Source of the DNA: Rhizobiales bacterium TMED168
GTDB taxonomy: Bacteria; Pseudomonadota; Alphaproteobacteria; MED-G09
DNA: 62,914 bases
Assembly: GCA_002170885.2 (NCBI GenBank)
Contig: NHHR02000013.1
Location: forward strand, 79,986-142,899
Reading direction: 5' to 3'
Both the position numbers and the translations under genes were made by a program. Positions 47,164-57,415 of the stretch are shown here, one piece after another. The notes under the pieces were generated by a model. It saw only the letters and a program-made list of their open reading frames with translations, searched no databases and was not told the DNA's origin. Every line of letters starts with the position of its first letter. Position 1 is the stretch's first letter.

Positions 47164-47787
47164 TTGTTAATTCAAAGGAAAAAAGAAGACAATCTTATTA
47201 CACCTAAAGAAAAAGATAATTTAAGGGAATATGCTAACTTGGTCATTAATGCTAACAAAAGTTTTAATTTAATATCAAGAACCACTGAAAAAGATATTTG
47301 GACAAGGCACATAATTGACAGCGTTCAACTCATCGACTTTTTTCCAGCAGATGCTAAAATCTTTTGTGATGTAGGTTCTGGTGCTGGTTTTCCAGGTATT
47401 GTTCTTAAGATAATTAATAATTCTTTTGATGGTTTTATCATTGAGCCAAGTAAAAAGAAATCAGACTTTATTAAGTTTGTTTCATCCGAGATGGGTTTAG
47501 GTCTTCGAGTGATACAGAAAAGATTTCAAGATATAAAAGAGACAGATTTACCGTTTTTTGACATAATTACGGCAAGAGCTCTTAAACCTCTAAATATACT
47601 TTTAGAATTATTTTACAAAAATCTAAAAAATGGCTCGGTTTGTATTTTTCCAAAGGGAGAAAATTGGGAAAATGAAATCGAGATTGCAAAAAAGTATTGG
47701 GACTTTGATTATTCCATTGAAGGTAGCATTACAAATAAAAAGTCAAAAATTATTATTTTAAGGGACGCAAACCGTCGATATGGATAA
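47164..47787 (+). CDS. rsmG: 16S rRNA (guanine527-N7)-methyltransferase RsmG
   Basis: SAM-dependent methylation of G527. It has 207 residues with LVINANKSFNLISRTTEKDIWTRHIIDS (SAM/RNA region), CDVGSGAGFPGIVLKI as the SAM loop and ITARALKPL. It starts with TTG one base after the mnmG stop, with AAAGGG within the mnmG end as the likely ribosome-binding site. It overlaps parA by 8 bp. Confidence 0.95.
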   Translation: MLIQRKKEDNLITPKEKDNLREYANLVINANKSFNLISRTTEKDIWTRHIIDSVQLIDFFPADAKIFCDVGSGAGFPGIVLKIINNSFDGFIIEPSKKKSDFIKFVSSEMGLGLRVIQKRFQDIKETDLPFFDIITARALKPLNILLELFYKNLKNGSVCIFPKGENWENEIEIAKKYWDFDYSIEGSITNKKSKIIILRDANRRYG

Positions 47788-48568
47788 AAAAATATTTTCT
47801 ATCATTAATCAAAAAGGGGGTGTTGGTAAAACAACGACAACAGTTAACCTTGGTACAGCAATGGCAGCTTGTGATGCTAGGGTTTTACTTATTGACATGG
47901 ATCCGCAGGGTAATCTGTCAACCGGCTTAGGTATTTCGCCATTAAATAGAAGTATTGGGATATATGATATTTTATCATCAAAGAAAACAATCCAAGATTG
48001 TGTAATCAATACTGACATACCAAACTTAGATATAATTACAGCAAATGAAAACCTTTTAGGCGTTGAAATTGAATTATCATCAGATGAGGACAGAGCGATT
48101 AAATTGAAAAAAACTCTAAAAAATATTAATAAAGAGCAGGAAAGCTATGACTTTATACTTCTTGATTGTCCTCCAGCCCTTAATATAATTACTTTAAACG
48201 CCTTGGGCGCCTCTGATGGAGCAATTGTTCCTTTGCAGGCAGAATTTTTCGCATTGGAAGGACTTAGCCAACTTTTAAAAACTATTGATGGTATAAGTTC
48301 AACGATAAATCATAATCTTAAGCTTTCTGGCGTGGTTTTAACAATGTTTGATAAGCGTAATAATTTGTCTTTACAGGTTGAGGAAGACGTAAGGTCTTAT
48401 CTAGGAAAAAATGTCTTTGAAACAAAGATACCAAGAAATATTAGATTATCGGAGGCGCCATCTCACGGAATTCCAGCACTTATATACGATCATAAATGCG
48501 CAGGCAGCGAAGCTTATATTAGCTTAGCAAGAGAGTTTTTGGAAAAAGTAAATTGGGAAGTTAAGTAA
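47780..48568 (+). CDS. parA: Chromosome-partitioning ATPase ParA
   Basis: Walker-type ATPase that moves ParB-parS complexes. It has 262 residues with the deviant Walker A KGGVGKTTT (12-20), the DMDPQGNLSTGLGI motif and FILLDCPPALNIITLNAL. It is the chromosomal type: short, without an N-terminal HTH. It lies between rsmG and parB, with parS nearby, as in Caulobacter. Confidence 0.97.
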   Translation: MDKKIFSIINQKGGVGKTTTTVNLGTAMAACDARVLLIDMDPQGNLSTGLGISPLNRSIGIYDILSSKKTIQDCVINTDIPNLDIITANENLLGVEIELSSDEDRAIKLKKTLKNINKEQESYDFILLDCPPALNIITLNALGASDGAIVPLQAEFFALEGLSQLLKTIDGISSTINHNLKLSGVVLTMFDKRNNLSLQVEEDVRSYLGKNVFETKIPRNIRLSEAPSHGIPALIYDHKCAGSEAYISLAREFLEKVNWEVK

Positions 48569-48588
48569 ATATTTAAAAAGGTAAAAAT

Positions 48589-49458
48589 ATGAAAAAAGGA
48601 TTAGGAAAGGGTCTTGCAGCTCTAATTGGTGATTTGGATGAAAAAACTGATAATCTTCAGGATAAGTTTAGCAATGATGGATTTAATGATCAGGCAAGTA
48701 TCCCGATAGAGTTTTTAACACCCAATAGGAATCAACCTAGAAAAAATTTTAGCGAAACATCTTTAGACGAACTCTCTGCGTCAATAAAACAAAAAGGCGT
48801 CTTGCTTCCAATTTTAGTAAGGCAGATGCAAGAAAAAGATGAATTCCAAATTATCGCTGGCGAGAGGCGGTGGAGGGCTGCACAAAAAGCTGGGCTCAAC
48901 GAAGTACCTGTCATAATAAGAAAATTTAATGAAAGTGAAGTTTTGGAAATTGGCTTGATAGAAAATATGCAAAGAGAGAATTTAAATGCTATTGAAGAAG
49001 CTCTTGGGTTTGAGAGGCTTCAAAAAGAGTACGAATATACGCAAGAAACGCTTTCTAAGGTTTTAAGTAAATCTAGGGCGTATGTAGCAAATGCAATAAG
49101 GCTTTTGTCTCTGCCACACAAAATACAACAATTTGTTCAGAATGGAGATTTATCGCCAGGTCATGCTAGAACGCTTATAGTGCTATCAGATCCTTTGCCG
49201 GTTGCCAAATTTGCAATAAAGAAAGGGATGAGCGTTAGGCAGCTTGAGAGTTATGTATCATATTTAAAAAATGATAAGAAAAAAAAACAAAACAAAATTA
49301 ATACAAAATCGCCTGATACTTTGTTGCTTGAAAAGAAACTAACCGATAGCCTGGGCCTCGCTGTTGAAATAATTCAAGGTAGCGGAGAAAAGGGCGAACT
49401 AAAAATTAAGTTTTTAACCTTTGATCAATTAAATTTAGTTTGTGAAAAAATTTCTTAG
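48589..49458 (+). CDS. parB: Chromosome-partitioning protein ParB
   Basis: CTP-dependent clamp that loads at parS and spreads. It has 289 residues: N-terminal KKGLGKGLAALIGD (ParA-interacting), the CTP-binding region with GERRWRAAQKAGL and IENMQRENLNAIEEA, a helix-turn-helix (YTQETLSKVLSKSRAYVANAIRL region) and a C-terminal dimerisation domain. AAGGT precedes the ATG. It ends one base from the opposing holA stop. Confidence 0.97.
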   Translation: MKKGLGKGLAALIGDLDEKTDNLQDKFSNDGFNDQASIPIEFLTPNRNQPRKNFSETSLDELSASIKQKGVLLPILVRQMQEKDEFQIIAGERRWRAAQKAGLNEVPVIIRKFNESEVLEIGLIENMQRENLNAIEEALGFERLQKEYEYTQETLSKVLSKSRAYVANAIRLLSLPHKIQQFVQNGDLSPGHARTLIVLSDPLPVAKFAIKKGMSVRQLESYVSYLKNDKKKKQNKINTKSPDTLLLEKKLTDSLGLAVEIIQGSGEKGELKIKFLTFDQLNLVCEKIS

Positions 49459-49459
49459 A

Positions 49460-50482
49460 TTATTTTTTTGCAACATTCGCAAGTCTTATAACAATATCTC
49501 CAATTATGCTTTTTCCCATACCTGGCGTTGTTTTCGAAAGAAAATCACTCTCGGTTAAAATTTCAAGCGCTCTTTCAGTTTTATATATATTCCATCTTTG
49601 TGTTTGAGCTTTAAAAGTATTCATCTCTTTAAAAAATATTGGTGGTCTTAAATTTTTTATAGCTTCATTTAGAGATAAACCTGACATCAAGCTCAAACTC
49701 ACTATATGTAGTTTTTGAAAATGTAAAATTAGTGTTGAAATAAATTGCGGGGGTGTAATACCTTGAAGAAAAAGTTTGGTTAAATTTTTCTTGGCTAATA
49801 ATGTGTTACCTAAGCAAATATTTGCACATAATTCACTTAGTTGACTTTGATTAGTATCAAATAAAATTTCTTTTATATTATTTTCATTTAATTTTTTATC
49901 TTCCGAAAACTCATAAAAAAGCATTACTCTTTCGAGCGCATCAGCTAAATTACTTCTTTCTAATCCACAAATTGATATGAGCGCGTCTATTCCTAGATCG
50001 TTAATAATGAATTTTCTAACCTTTACTTGTCTTTTGATGAAATTTTTTATACTAGCAATATCATCTTCGTAAAATGCTACGATTAGCGAATCTTTAGATT
50101 TTTCTATGGTTTTTCTTATGGAGGATCTTGGTGATAAATTTGCTGCTTTTACAAGCAGAGTTATCCCTGGGAAATCTCCTTTTAGAAACTTTTTTATTGG
50201 TTCTGCCGATTCTGAGTTTTCCATATTTACTCTTATATATTTCCTGCCGCCGTTAAAAGAAAGCGAGCCTATTTCGGTAAAGAAATTATCAGAGTTTTTT
50301 ATTATATCTTTAATGATAAATTCTGAAGCAGTAAAAACATCATTTTCATCAAACAGGCTTTCACATAATTGGTCGTAAAGCTCTCTAATAACAAAAGTAT
50401 TGGGACCATAAAGAAGAATACACCTTACCTCTGTCTCCCCCCTTTTTAATATAGTATCAATATCTTGTTTTTTTCCTTTCAT
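49460..50482 (-). CDS. holA: DNA polymerase III delta subunit
   Basis: Clamp-loader subunit that opens the beta clamp. It has 340 residues, low overall conservation but family-like segments: YGPNTFVIRELYDQLCESLF near the start and TPPQFISTLILHFQKLH and LLAKKNLTKLFLQG later, all in the helical C-terminal collar region. The leuS-lptE-holA order is standard in proteobacteria. The gene is 2 bp after lptE. Confidence 0.88.
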   Translation of the reverse strand: MKGKKQDIDTILKRGETEVRCILLYGPNTFVIRELYDQLCESLFDENDVFTASEFIIKDIIKNSDNFFTEIGSLSFNGGRKYIRVNMENSESAEPIKKFLKGDFPGITLLVKAANLSPRSSIRKTIEKSKDSLIVAFYEDDIASIKNFIKRQVKVRKFIINDLGIDALISICGLERSNLADALERVMLFYEFSEDKKLNENNIKEILFDTNQSQLSELCANICLGNTLLAKKNLTKLFLQGITPPQFISTLILHFQKLHIVSLSLMSGLSLNEAIKNLRPPIFFKEMNTFKAQTQRWNIYKTERALEILTESDFLSKTTPGMGKSIIGDIVIRLANVAKK

Positions 50483-50484
50483 TA

Positions 50485-50973
50485 TTAGTTCTTAAATTTT
50501 TTTGAAAATAAAGCTAATTGATTTCTTATATCGAGTGCGATAGTTGCAGTGAGCTTTGATACAGAGTCATTTTTTGCGATTTCATTTGAGTATGGTTCCT
50601 CTAGTCTATTGAAAGCATTAGAGCCTATGCTCTTACCGGTGAATAATATTATATCAGAATTTTTCTTTCTTATTTTAAAGAAAACAATTATTGAAATACC
50701 CATCCTAGTTACTTTTTCATCCTCACGAATATCAATATCATCAAATCTTTTTTGTATATCAAGTTCAACCGTATAAAGGTTTTCATCTTTATTGTTTAAA
50801 AAAATCAATCTTTTAAGAGAACTATAAACCTGATGAAGATCTTTGTTTGATTTATTAGGCTCAATTATGTGATATTCGCTTAATATTTTTTCAGAGTAAA
50901 GTGGCTCAAAAGTACATGCCATTTGGAGCGTAATCAGAATAAAAACTGATAAAAATTTTTTCTTAAATAACAA
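50485..50973 (-). CDS. lptE: LPS-assembly lipoprotein LptE
   Basis: Outer-membrane lipoprotein that plugs the LptD pore for LPS export. It has 162 residues with a lipoprotein signal (hydrophobic [14 protein letters not shown]; Cys at about 20) followed by TFEPLYSE, typical of the family opening. TTG start at 50973, inside the leuS end by 11 bp. Identity relies on signal, size and place between leuS and holA. Confidence 0.82.
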   Translation of the reverse strand: MLFKKKFLSVFILITLQMACTFEPLYSEKILSEYHIIEPNKSNKDLHQVYSSLKRLIFLNNKDENLYTVELDIQKRFDDIDIREDEKVTRMGISIIVFFKIRKKNSDIILFTGKSIGSNAFNRLEEPYSNEIAKNDSVSKLTATIALDIRNQLALFSKKFKN

Positions 50974-53527
50974 TATTAATAATCCTACCAGGAATAATTA
51001 TAAGCTTTTTAATTTTTTTGTCGCTAATTAAAGACTTTACATTAGGATTGTTCAAGGTCATTTCCTTTAACTTTTTTTCCTCTATATCTCTATTTATTTC
51101 TATTTCTGCTTTCTTTTTTCCATTAATTTGTATTGGCATTTTGATAATATTTTCCACAACAAGACTTTCGTCAAATTTTGGCCAGGGTTGATCGCAGAGT
51201 AGTCCCTTATTACTTGCAAACAAAGACCATCCTTCTTCTGCAAGATGAGGAGTGATAGGTCCTAGCATTACTAAAAGAAAAGAAAGCATTTCATTAGTGA
51301 TCTCTGAATTAATATTATCCTTTTCTTTTATTTTATTTATATCTCCTATAAATTCATAAAGACTTGCTATCACCTTATTAAATCCAAGAGAGTCTAAGTC
51401 TTTTGTAATTTTAAATAGAGTTTTGTGTGTTTTTTTTCTTAAAACAAAACTTTTTTCATTAATTTCTGTAATATTTTTTTGCCCGAGATTGTTAAGTTGA
51501 TTTATTGTTTTCCATATCTTTTTTATAAACTTACCAGCAGCATCGACTCCTGATTCAGACCAAAAGATATCTCTTTCTGGGGGTGAGTCAGATAATACAA
51601 ACCATCTTGCAGTATCAGCGCCAAATTTTTTGATTATTATCGTTGGGTCTACTACATTCTTCTTAGATTTAGACATTTTTTCTGACGGACCTTTTTTTAA
51701 CAGCTCACCTGTATCTTTTTGAAAAATTTCGCCATTTTTTACTACTATTGATTGTGGGTCAATCCACTCACCTTTCTTGTTCTTATATGTTTCATGACAT
51801 ACCATTCCTTGAGTAAACATACCTTCAAATGGTTCGCTTATGTTTAAATGTTTAGTTTCTTTAAGTGCGTTTGTAAAAAATCTTGAATACAATAAGTGAA
51901 GTATTGCATGTTCAATTCCGCCTATATACTGATCTACAGGTAACCAGTAGTTTGTGGCAGATATACTGATGGGATTTCTTTCATCAAGCTCACAGAATCT
52001 TGCAAAATACCAAGATGAGTCAACAAACGTATCAAGAGTATCGGTTTCCCTGATTGCTTTAAGACCAGTTTCCTTACACTTTGTATATTTCCAGGTAGGA
52101 TGTTTTTCTAAAGGATTACCTGGTGAAGTAAAATCTATATCATCTGGCAGTGTTACGGGTAAATCACTTTCGGGAACCGGAATTATTTTACCATCCTCTC
52201 TATACAATATTGGTATTGGACACCCCCAATATCTCTGTCTTGAGATTCCCCAGTCACGTAGTCTAAAATTTATTTCTCTCTTTCCTTTATTACTCAGAAT
52301 TAGTTTTTTTATGGTTTCTTCTTTCGCCTCTTCAATACTCATACCATTTAAAAACTCAGAATTTATTATTTTTCCTTCTCCCAAATAGGCTGCACTATTG
52401 CCAGTAGTTTTTTCATCTGAGCCATTAGGGCTTATAACAGGGATTATCTCAATCGCATATTTTTTGGCAAATTCAAAATCTCTTTGGTCATGTGCCGGGC
52501 AACCAAAAATTGCACCGGTGCCATACCCGCCAAGGATGAAATTTGCTACATAAACATTAAGGAATTTATTTTTTATGAATGGATGTTTTATTTTAAATCC
52601 AGTTTTGAAACCTTTTTTTTCTGCTTTTTCAATGGCCTCTTCATTTGTACCTAATTTTCTACAATCAGTTATAAACTTTTTTAACTTTTTATCTCTTTTT
52701 TCTAGTTTTTTTGCTATGGGATGATCAATTGATATTCCACAAAAGGTGGCGCCAAACAAGGTGTCTGGTCTTGTAGTAAAAACTCTAATGGGTGTGCAAT
52801 CCTCACCATCGATATCAATGCACTCAAATTCAAAAGAAACACCAGTAGATTTTCCTATCCAGTTTTCCTGCATAACTTTAACTTTTTCAGGCCAGCCTTC
52901 TAGGTTTACTAATTGATCTAATAATCTTTGAGAGTCTTCAGATATTTTCAAAAACCATTGAGTTAAAACTTTTCTCTCAACTAACGCGCCAGACCTCCAT
53001 CCCTTTCCATCAATAACCTGCTCGTTTGCTAAAACAGTTTTATCAACCGGATCCCAGTTGACTTCACTTTCTTTTCGATAAGCTATTTTAGCTTTATAAA
53101 AATCTAAAAAAATTCTCTGTTGGTGTTTGAAATATTCAGGATCACATGTTGCTAGTTCACGCGACCAATCAATAGAGAGACCAAGGGATTTTAATTGTGA
53201 GCGCATATTTTTTATATTTTTATAAGTCCATTCTTTTGGGTGAACTTTCTTTTCCATTGCTGCATTTTCTGCTGGCATACCAAATGCATCCCAGCCCATT
53301 GGATGTAAAACATTATCCCCTTGAGCCTTCCTGTATCGTGCAACAACATCCCCAATTGTGTAATTTCTTACATGCCCCATATGGATATTACCAGACGGAT
53401 ATGGAAACATTTCCAATATATATTTCTTCGGTTTTTTTTCAGAAATTGGGCTTGGTAAAAAAGATTCTTTTTCAGACCAAATTTTTTGCCAATATGGTTC
53501 AATTTTATTAGGAAGGTATTCAGGCAT
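50963..53527 (-). CDS. leuS: Leucyl-tRNA synthetase
   Basis: Class I synthetase of 854 residues. HIGH motif is HMGH at 49-52 ([16 protein letters not shown]) and KMSKS is at 617-621. The CP1 editing domain (about 225-420) has the [20 protein letters not shown] segment. Full length, so editing is expected to be intact. It starts 8 bp after the upstream lipoprotein gene and overlaps lptE. Confidence 0.97.
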   Translation of the reverse strand: MPEYLPNKIEPYWQKIWSEKESFLPSPISEKKPKKYILEMFPYPSGNIHMGHVRNYTIGDVVARYRKAQGDNVLHPMGWDAFGMPAENAAMEKKVHPKEWTYKNIKNMRSQLKSLGLSIDWSRELATCDPEYFKHQQRIFLDFYKAKIAYRKESEVNWDPVDKTVLANEQVIDGKGWRSGALVERKVLTQWFLKISEDSQRLLDQLVNLEGWPEKVKVMQENWIGKSTGVSFEFECIDIDGEDCTPIRVFTTRPDTLFGATFCGISIDHPIAKKLEKRDKKLKKFITDCRKLGTNEEAIEKAEKKGFKTGFKIKHPFIKNKFLNVYVANFILGGYGTGAIFGCPAHDQRDFEFAKKYAIEIIPVISPNGSDEKTTGNSAAYLGEGKIINSEFLNGMSIEEAKEETIKKLILSNKGKREINFRLRDWGISRQRYWGCPIPILYREDGKIIPVPESDLPVTLPDDIDFTSPGNPLEKHPTWKYTKCKETGLKAIRETDTLDTFVDSSWYFARFCELDERNPISISATNYWLPVDQYIGGIEHAILHLLYSRFFTNALKETKHLNISEPFEGMFTQGMVCHETYKNKKGEWIDPQSIVVKNGEIFQKDTGELLKKGPSEKMSKSKKNVVDPTIIIKKFGADTARWFVLSDSPPERDIFWSESGVDAAGKFIKKIWKTINQLNNLGQKNITEINEKSFVLRKKTHKTLFKITKDLDSLGFNKVIASLYEFIGDINKIKEKDNINSEITNEMLSFLLVMLGPITPHLAEEGWSLFASNKGLLCDQPWPKFDESLVVENIIKMPIQINGKKKAEIEINRDIEEKKLKEMTLNNPNVKSLISDKKIKKLIIIPGRIINIVI

Positions 53528-53535
53528 TTTTATAT

Positions 53536-53988
53536 TTAACTACTACCAAGTGAGCCAATTCTTAATTCACGGGCTTTGGTTAAAATAGATGCCTCTACAA
53601 GCTTAGCAGTTTCTGGATTTACTTCTGCTTTTGTCCATTCTTCAGATACTTTAAGTTCTCTGAAAACACTAACACTTAATGCATCAGCTCTTAGTCTCCT
53701 GTCTTTTACATAAATGTTTATTTTTATTCTTTCATTAATATTTTCTGGATCAAGATACCATTCTGTAGATATAACACCTCCAATTGGATCTGCGATATCA
53801 ATCGGTATGAATGAAACTGTGTCTAAGCTTGCCCTCCAGAGGAAAGCATTAACAGCCATCGATATTTGTGAATTTATAATTTCAGATGTTTCAATGTCTG
53901 TACTTTTTGAAAAAGGGTTTAATCTGGCGCAGTTAGTAACTAATAGTAAAACACACAATAATAAAATGATATTATTTTTTCTATTCAT
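53536..53988 (-). CDS. DUF3576-type lipoprotein
   Basis: A 150-residue predicted lipoprotein: signal sequence [20 protein letters not shown] with the lipid-accepting Cys at 20, then a soluble domain with [33 protein letters not shown] and [17 protein letters not shown]. This resembles the alphaproteobacterial DUF3576 family found next to leuS. The ATG at 53988 has GGAG upstream; an upstream TTG at 54003 is less likely. Function unknown. Confidence 0.85.
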   Translation of the reverse strand: MNRKNNIILLLCVLLLVTNCARLNPFSKSTDIETSEIINSQISMAVNAFLWRASLDTVSFIPIDIADPIGGVISTEWYLDPENINERIKINIYVKDRRLRADALSVSVFRELKVSEEWTKAEVNPETAKLVEASILTKARELRIGSLGSS

Positions 53989-54134
53989 TAGTTGAACTCC
54001 CAATTAAAATAAATTATGTAAATCTTTTTTATAAATAACAGTAATTCTATTTTATCTCAAAAACAATTAAATCAAACTTTTATATTTTATTATTTATGAT
54101 ATCCGATAAAGTAAATATTAAAGATAAAGAAATC

Positions 54135-54800
54135 ATGACAGATATTATAAAAAACCTTTCTTTGGTAAAAGAAAAAATTAAAAAAATAGCCCTTAAGTTC
54201 GACAGAGATCCATCTGAAATCAATTTAATTGTTGTAACAAAAAGATTTGATATTGATAGTATAAAGCCATTAATAGATGTTGGTCACTTAAGTTTTGGAG
54301 AAAATAAGGTCCAAGAAGCAGAAAAGAAGTGGTCAAAAATTTTATCAAATAACAGCGACCTTGATTTGCATATGGTTGGCTCAATTCAATCAAATAAAAT
54401 TAAAACGGCTTTAGATATTTTTACTTCAATTCACTCAGTCGAGAAAATAAAAACATTAGAGTTGATTGATAAGAATATTTCTTCATCGTCAAAATTAAGG
54501 CAGTTATTTTTACAGGTAAATATATCTGAAGAGATATCTAAGGGAGGTATTTTTATAAAAGATATTGATAATTTTTTTAATGAAGCAAAAAAATATTCTC
54601 AAATTAAAATTAATGGATTGATGACATTGCCCCCAAGAAACGAAGATGCTTCAGTTTATTTTGCTCTATTAAATAATTTATCTAAAAAAAATATGTTAAA
54701 ATATTTAAGTATGGGAATGAGCAATGATTTTGAGTCTGCTATTGCCATGGGTGCAACCCATATTAGAATAGGTGAAGCCATAATGGGGCCGAGGGTCTAA
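54135..54800 (+). CDS. YggS-family PLP homeostasis protein
   Basis: Alanine-racemase-like PLP-binding protein of about 221 residues. The PLP lysine is in LIVVTKRFD; FGENKVQEAEKKW and HMVGSIQSNKIK follow, then GLMTLPP and LSMGMSNDFESAIAMGATHIRIG. The frame is open from an ATG at 54096, but a TATTAT -10-like box overlaps that position, so the ATG at 54135 (MTDIIKNLSL) is preferred. It probably forms a unit with the downstream regulator, one base away. Confidence 0.92.
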   Translation: MTDIIKNLSLVKEKIKKIALKFDRDPSEINLIVVTKRFDIDSIKPLIDVGHLSFGENKVQEAEKKWSKILSNNSDLDLHMVGSIQSNKIKTALDIFTSIHSVEKIKTLELIDKNISSSSKLRQLFLQVNISEEISKGGIFIKDIDNFFNEAKKYSQIKINGLMTLPPRNEDASVYFALLNNLSKKNMLKYLSMGMSNDFESAIAMGATHIRIGEAIMGPRV

Positions 54801-54801
54801 A

Positions 54802-55458
54802 TTGAATATTAGAGTTTTTTTATTTTCTGATAATGATACGTTAAATACAATTCTTAACGAACAATTTGAGATATTACCTTCATATACGCTTATTGCATTT
54901 GATAAATTTTCTAAGCTAAGAAAAATTACTGAATTTAATAGAAACGATATTGTATTATTTTATTCTAATAATAAATTTGAGATTAAAAAAGTTAAAAACC
55001 TTTTATCTGACAAAGTTTATTTTTTTCCAGCTATTGTTTTTGGATCATCTGAAGAAATTGTGAGAGTAAATAAGGATGGATTAATTTTTTTAAAAACTCC
55101 TTTTAGCTTTCTCGAACTCTTAAAAAATATTGAAAAAACAATTTTACAAAGAGATATTATTGAATATTCAAACTTGAAGCATAAAAAAATAAATCTAGAT
55201 ATGGCAGGAAAATATTTAAAAAATAATAATTTAAATATAAAACTGACTGATAAAGAATCTAAAATCATATGGCATTTAATTAAAGCAAAAGGAAATCCTA
55301 TAGGACAAGAATTTTTGTTAAATAAAGTATGGGGGTATAATAAAGATATTGAAACTAAAACATTAACTACTCATATTTATACATTAAGAAAAAAAATTAT
55401 TAGTCTAAACAATATTCTTTCAATAGAGAATTCTGAAGAAGGATATTTTATAAAATAA
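54802..55458 (+). CDS. Atypical OmpR/PhoB-type regulator with degenerate receiver
   Basis: A 218-residue protein with a receiver-like N-terminal domain (1 to about 115) and a winged-helix C-terminal domain (about 145-218: LTDKESKIIWHLI, KVWGYNKDIETKTLTTHIYTL). In the receiver the acidic pair (Asp10, Asp12) and the KTP lysine (Lys98) are kept, but the phospho-acceptor position in NDIVLFYSNN is Tyr54, not Asp. No histidine kinase gene is near. It starts with TTG one base after yggS. It probably binds DNA without classic phosphorylation. Confidence 0.85.
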   Translation: MNIRVFLFSDNDTLNTILNEQFEILPSYTLIAFDKFSKLRKITEFNRNDIVLFYSNNKFEIKKVKNLLSDKVYFFPAIVFGSSEEIVRVNKDGLIFLKTPFSFLELLKNIEKTILQRDIIEYSNLKHKKINLDMAGKYLKNNNLNIKLTDKESKIIWHLIKAKGNPIGQEFLLNKVWGYNKDIETKTLTTHIYTLRKKIISLNNILSIENSEEGYFIK

Positions 55459-56262
55459 TTAGAATTTAAAATCTGCAATTAATGGACTATGGTCAGAAGG
55501 CCTTTTCCAGCCCCTAATTTCTTTCCTAATTGAAGCATCTGTTATTTTTTTATTAAGAGATTGGCTGATCCATATATGATCTAGTCTTCTGCCTCTATTT
55601 GATAAATCCCAATTTTTTGATCTGTAGCTCCACCAACTATAAAGTTTTTCTGAGTAGGGATGAAATTCCCTTAGTGCATCAATAAAATTGATAGAGGCTT
55701 GAAATTTATATAACTTTTTTACTTCAACTGGTGTATGACTTACAATTTTTATAAGCTGTTTATGTGACCATACATCATTTTCATGAGGGGCAATATTAAG
55801 ATCGCCAACTAAAGCTATCAATTTTTCACCTTTTTTAGTTTTCATATATGAAGTTGCTTCATCCAAAAAATCTAATTTGTGCTTAAACTTTTCATTTAAT
55901 TTTGGGTCCGGTTCATCACCCCCTGCAGGCACATAGAAATTGTGAATATTAAAAAAATCTTTTTTTATTTTTAACTTAAGAGAAATATGTCTGCCATCTA
56001 ATTTTTGACAGAAATCTTTTTTTTCAACGTTTTCTACTTTTAGGTTAGTAGCTATACATACCCCGTGATAACCCTTTATTCCGTTTACATGTATATTTTT
56101 TAATCCTATTTTTTTAATATCATCATATGGAAATGATTCATTTGGACACTTTGTTTCCTGGAGGCAAACAATATTAGGTTCAAATTTTTTTATTATTTTC
56201 TTAAGTGAATTAATTCTTAATCTTACAGAGTTAATATTCCAACTTAATAAACGAATATTCAT
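55459..56262 (-). CDS. xthA: Exodeoxyribonuclease III
   Basis: AP endonuclease and 3' exonuclease of the ExoIII family. It has 267 residues: LLSWNINSVRLRI at the start, CLQETKCPN, DLNIAPHENDVW and DHSPLIADF at the end hold the metal and catalytic residues. The stop abuts the stop of the convergent regulator with no base between. With Nth it provides base excision repair. Confidence 0.95.
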   Translation of the reverse strand: MNIRLLSWNINSVRLRINSLKKIIKKFEPNIVCLQETKCPNESFPYDDIKKIGLKNIHVNGIKGYHGVCIATNLKVENVEKKDFCQKLDGRHISLKLKIKKDFFNIHNFYVPAGGDEPDPKLNEKFKHKLDFLDEATSYMKTKKGEKLIALVGDLNIAPHENDVWSHKQLIKIVSHTPVEVKKLYKFQASINFIDALREFHPYSEKLYSWWSYRSKNWDLSNRGRRLDHIWISQSLNKKITDASIRKEIRGWKRPSDHSPLIADFKF

Positions 56263-56273
56263 ACCAATTTTAT

Positions 56274-57341
56274 TTAAGCGTCTAAGATATTATCCCACAT
56301 CTCTTCAATCATCATTTCATAGTCAAAGTCTAATATTGTTGAGGTGTCTTCATATCTATCGATTATTTGTGCATTTGGAAATATCGTTGAATCTTCTTTA
56401 TAACTTTTTTTAGCCAAATCTATTGCCATAATATTTGGTGTAGCAGCTTGGAGGTTTTCAGCAATTGATCTTGAATTTTTTGGTTCAAGCATTGAGTTTA
56501 TTATTGAATGACTATCTTCAATTTTTATAGAGGAACTAGTAATGCAAGCACAATCTTGCCAAATTAAGCTTCCCTCTCTTGGAAACGTAAAACCAATATC
56601 TTTATTTTCAATTTTTTTAAAATCTTCATTACTAATAATTGCAAGATCTACTTCTCCATTGATAAGAAGTTCAGCTCCATTTTTTTTGCCAAAATCTTTA
56701 ATATTTTCTTTTTGGCGTTTAAGAAGCTTTTCTGCTTGATTAATCCACATTGGGTCATTTGTATTTAAGCTTACACCCATATATTTAAGGGCTATTTGGA
56801 TCAATGTTCTTCCTTCGCCTAAAAGGGCAATTTTTCCTGCATATTTATCAGAGTCTAGTAACCATCTCCATGTTGAAGGTGGTTCTGAAAATACATTTTT
56901 TCTATAGGCAATACCTATTGCTCCATATGAAAGCGGAACGGTATATTTTCTATTTTTGTCAAAGGCAGAAGTACTAAATTTTTGGTCAATAAAAGTACTA
57001 TTAGGTAATAGTTCTTTATTTAATTCAGTAACTCTTTCATCATCAATTAAGTTCTCTATAAAAGAATCTCTTCCTATTAATATATCATAATTATTTTCAT
57101 TAAAATTTATTTCTGACTTAGAATTATAGGTAATAGAATTTATCGAAGAATTAACACCTTTCTGAAAATTTGATACTAACTTATCTGATAAAAAATCAGT
57201 TGGTGAACCAAGGTTTAATGTTTTAATTTCCTCTTGAGAAAATAAACTCAAGGGACGCAGTATTATTCCAGCTGATATTAGGCTAAATCCAGAAATGAAT
57301 CCTCTTCTAGTTGTTTCTTTCTTTTTCAATTTTTTAATCAT
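56274..57341 (-). CDS. PotD-like extracellular solute-binding protein with Tat signal
   Basis: A 355-residue periplasmic binding protein resembling the spermidine/putrescine PotD group. The N-terminus has a twin-arginine motif TRRGFIS (11-17) followed by a hydrophobic stretch to about 33. Later segments such as VPLSYGAIGIAYRKNVF and KIALLGEGRTLIQIALKYMG are PotD-like. AAAGGGTGG lies just before the ATG. No permease or ATPase gene is adjacent, so ligand and partner are unknown. Confidence 0.82.
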   Translation of the reverse strand: MIKKLKKKETTRRGFISGFSLISAGIILRPLSLFSQEEIKTLNLGSPTDFLSDKLVSNFQKGVNSSINSITYNSKSEINFNENNYDILIGRDSFIENLIDDERVTELNKELLPNSTFIDQKFSTSAFDKNRKYTVPLSYGAIGIAYRKNVFSEPPSTWRWLLDSDKYAGKIALLGEGRTLIQIALKYMGVSLNTNDPMWINQAEKLLKRQKENIKDFGKKNGAELLINGEVDLAIISNEDFKKIENKDIGFTFPREGSLIWQDCACITSSSIKIEDSHSIINSMLEPKNSRSIAENLQAATPNIMAIDLAKKSYKEDSTIFPNAQIIDRYEDTSTILDFDYEMMIEEMWDNILDA

Positions 57342-57415
57342 TTTTGACCACCCTTTTAATCAATCACTTTTTTACCAAGAATAAGTAACAGTTTCTATAA
57401 TATTATTAAATAGTT

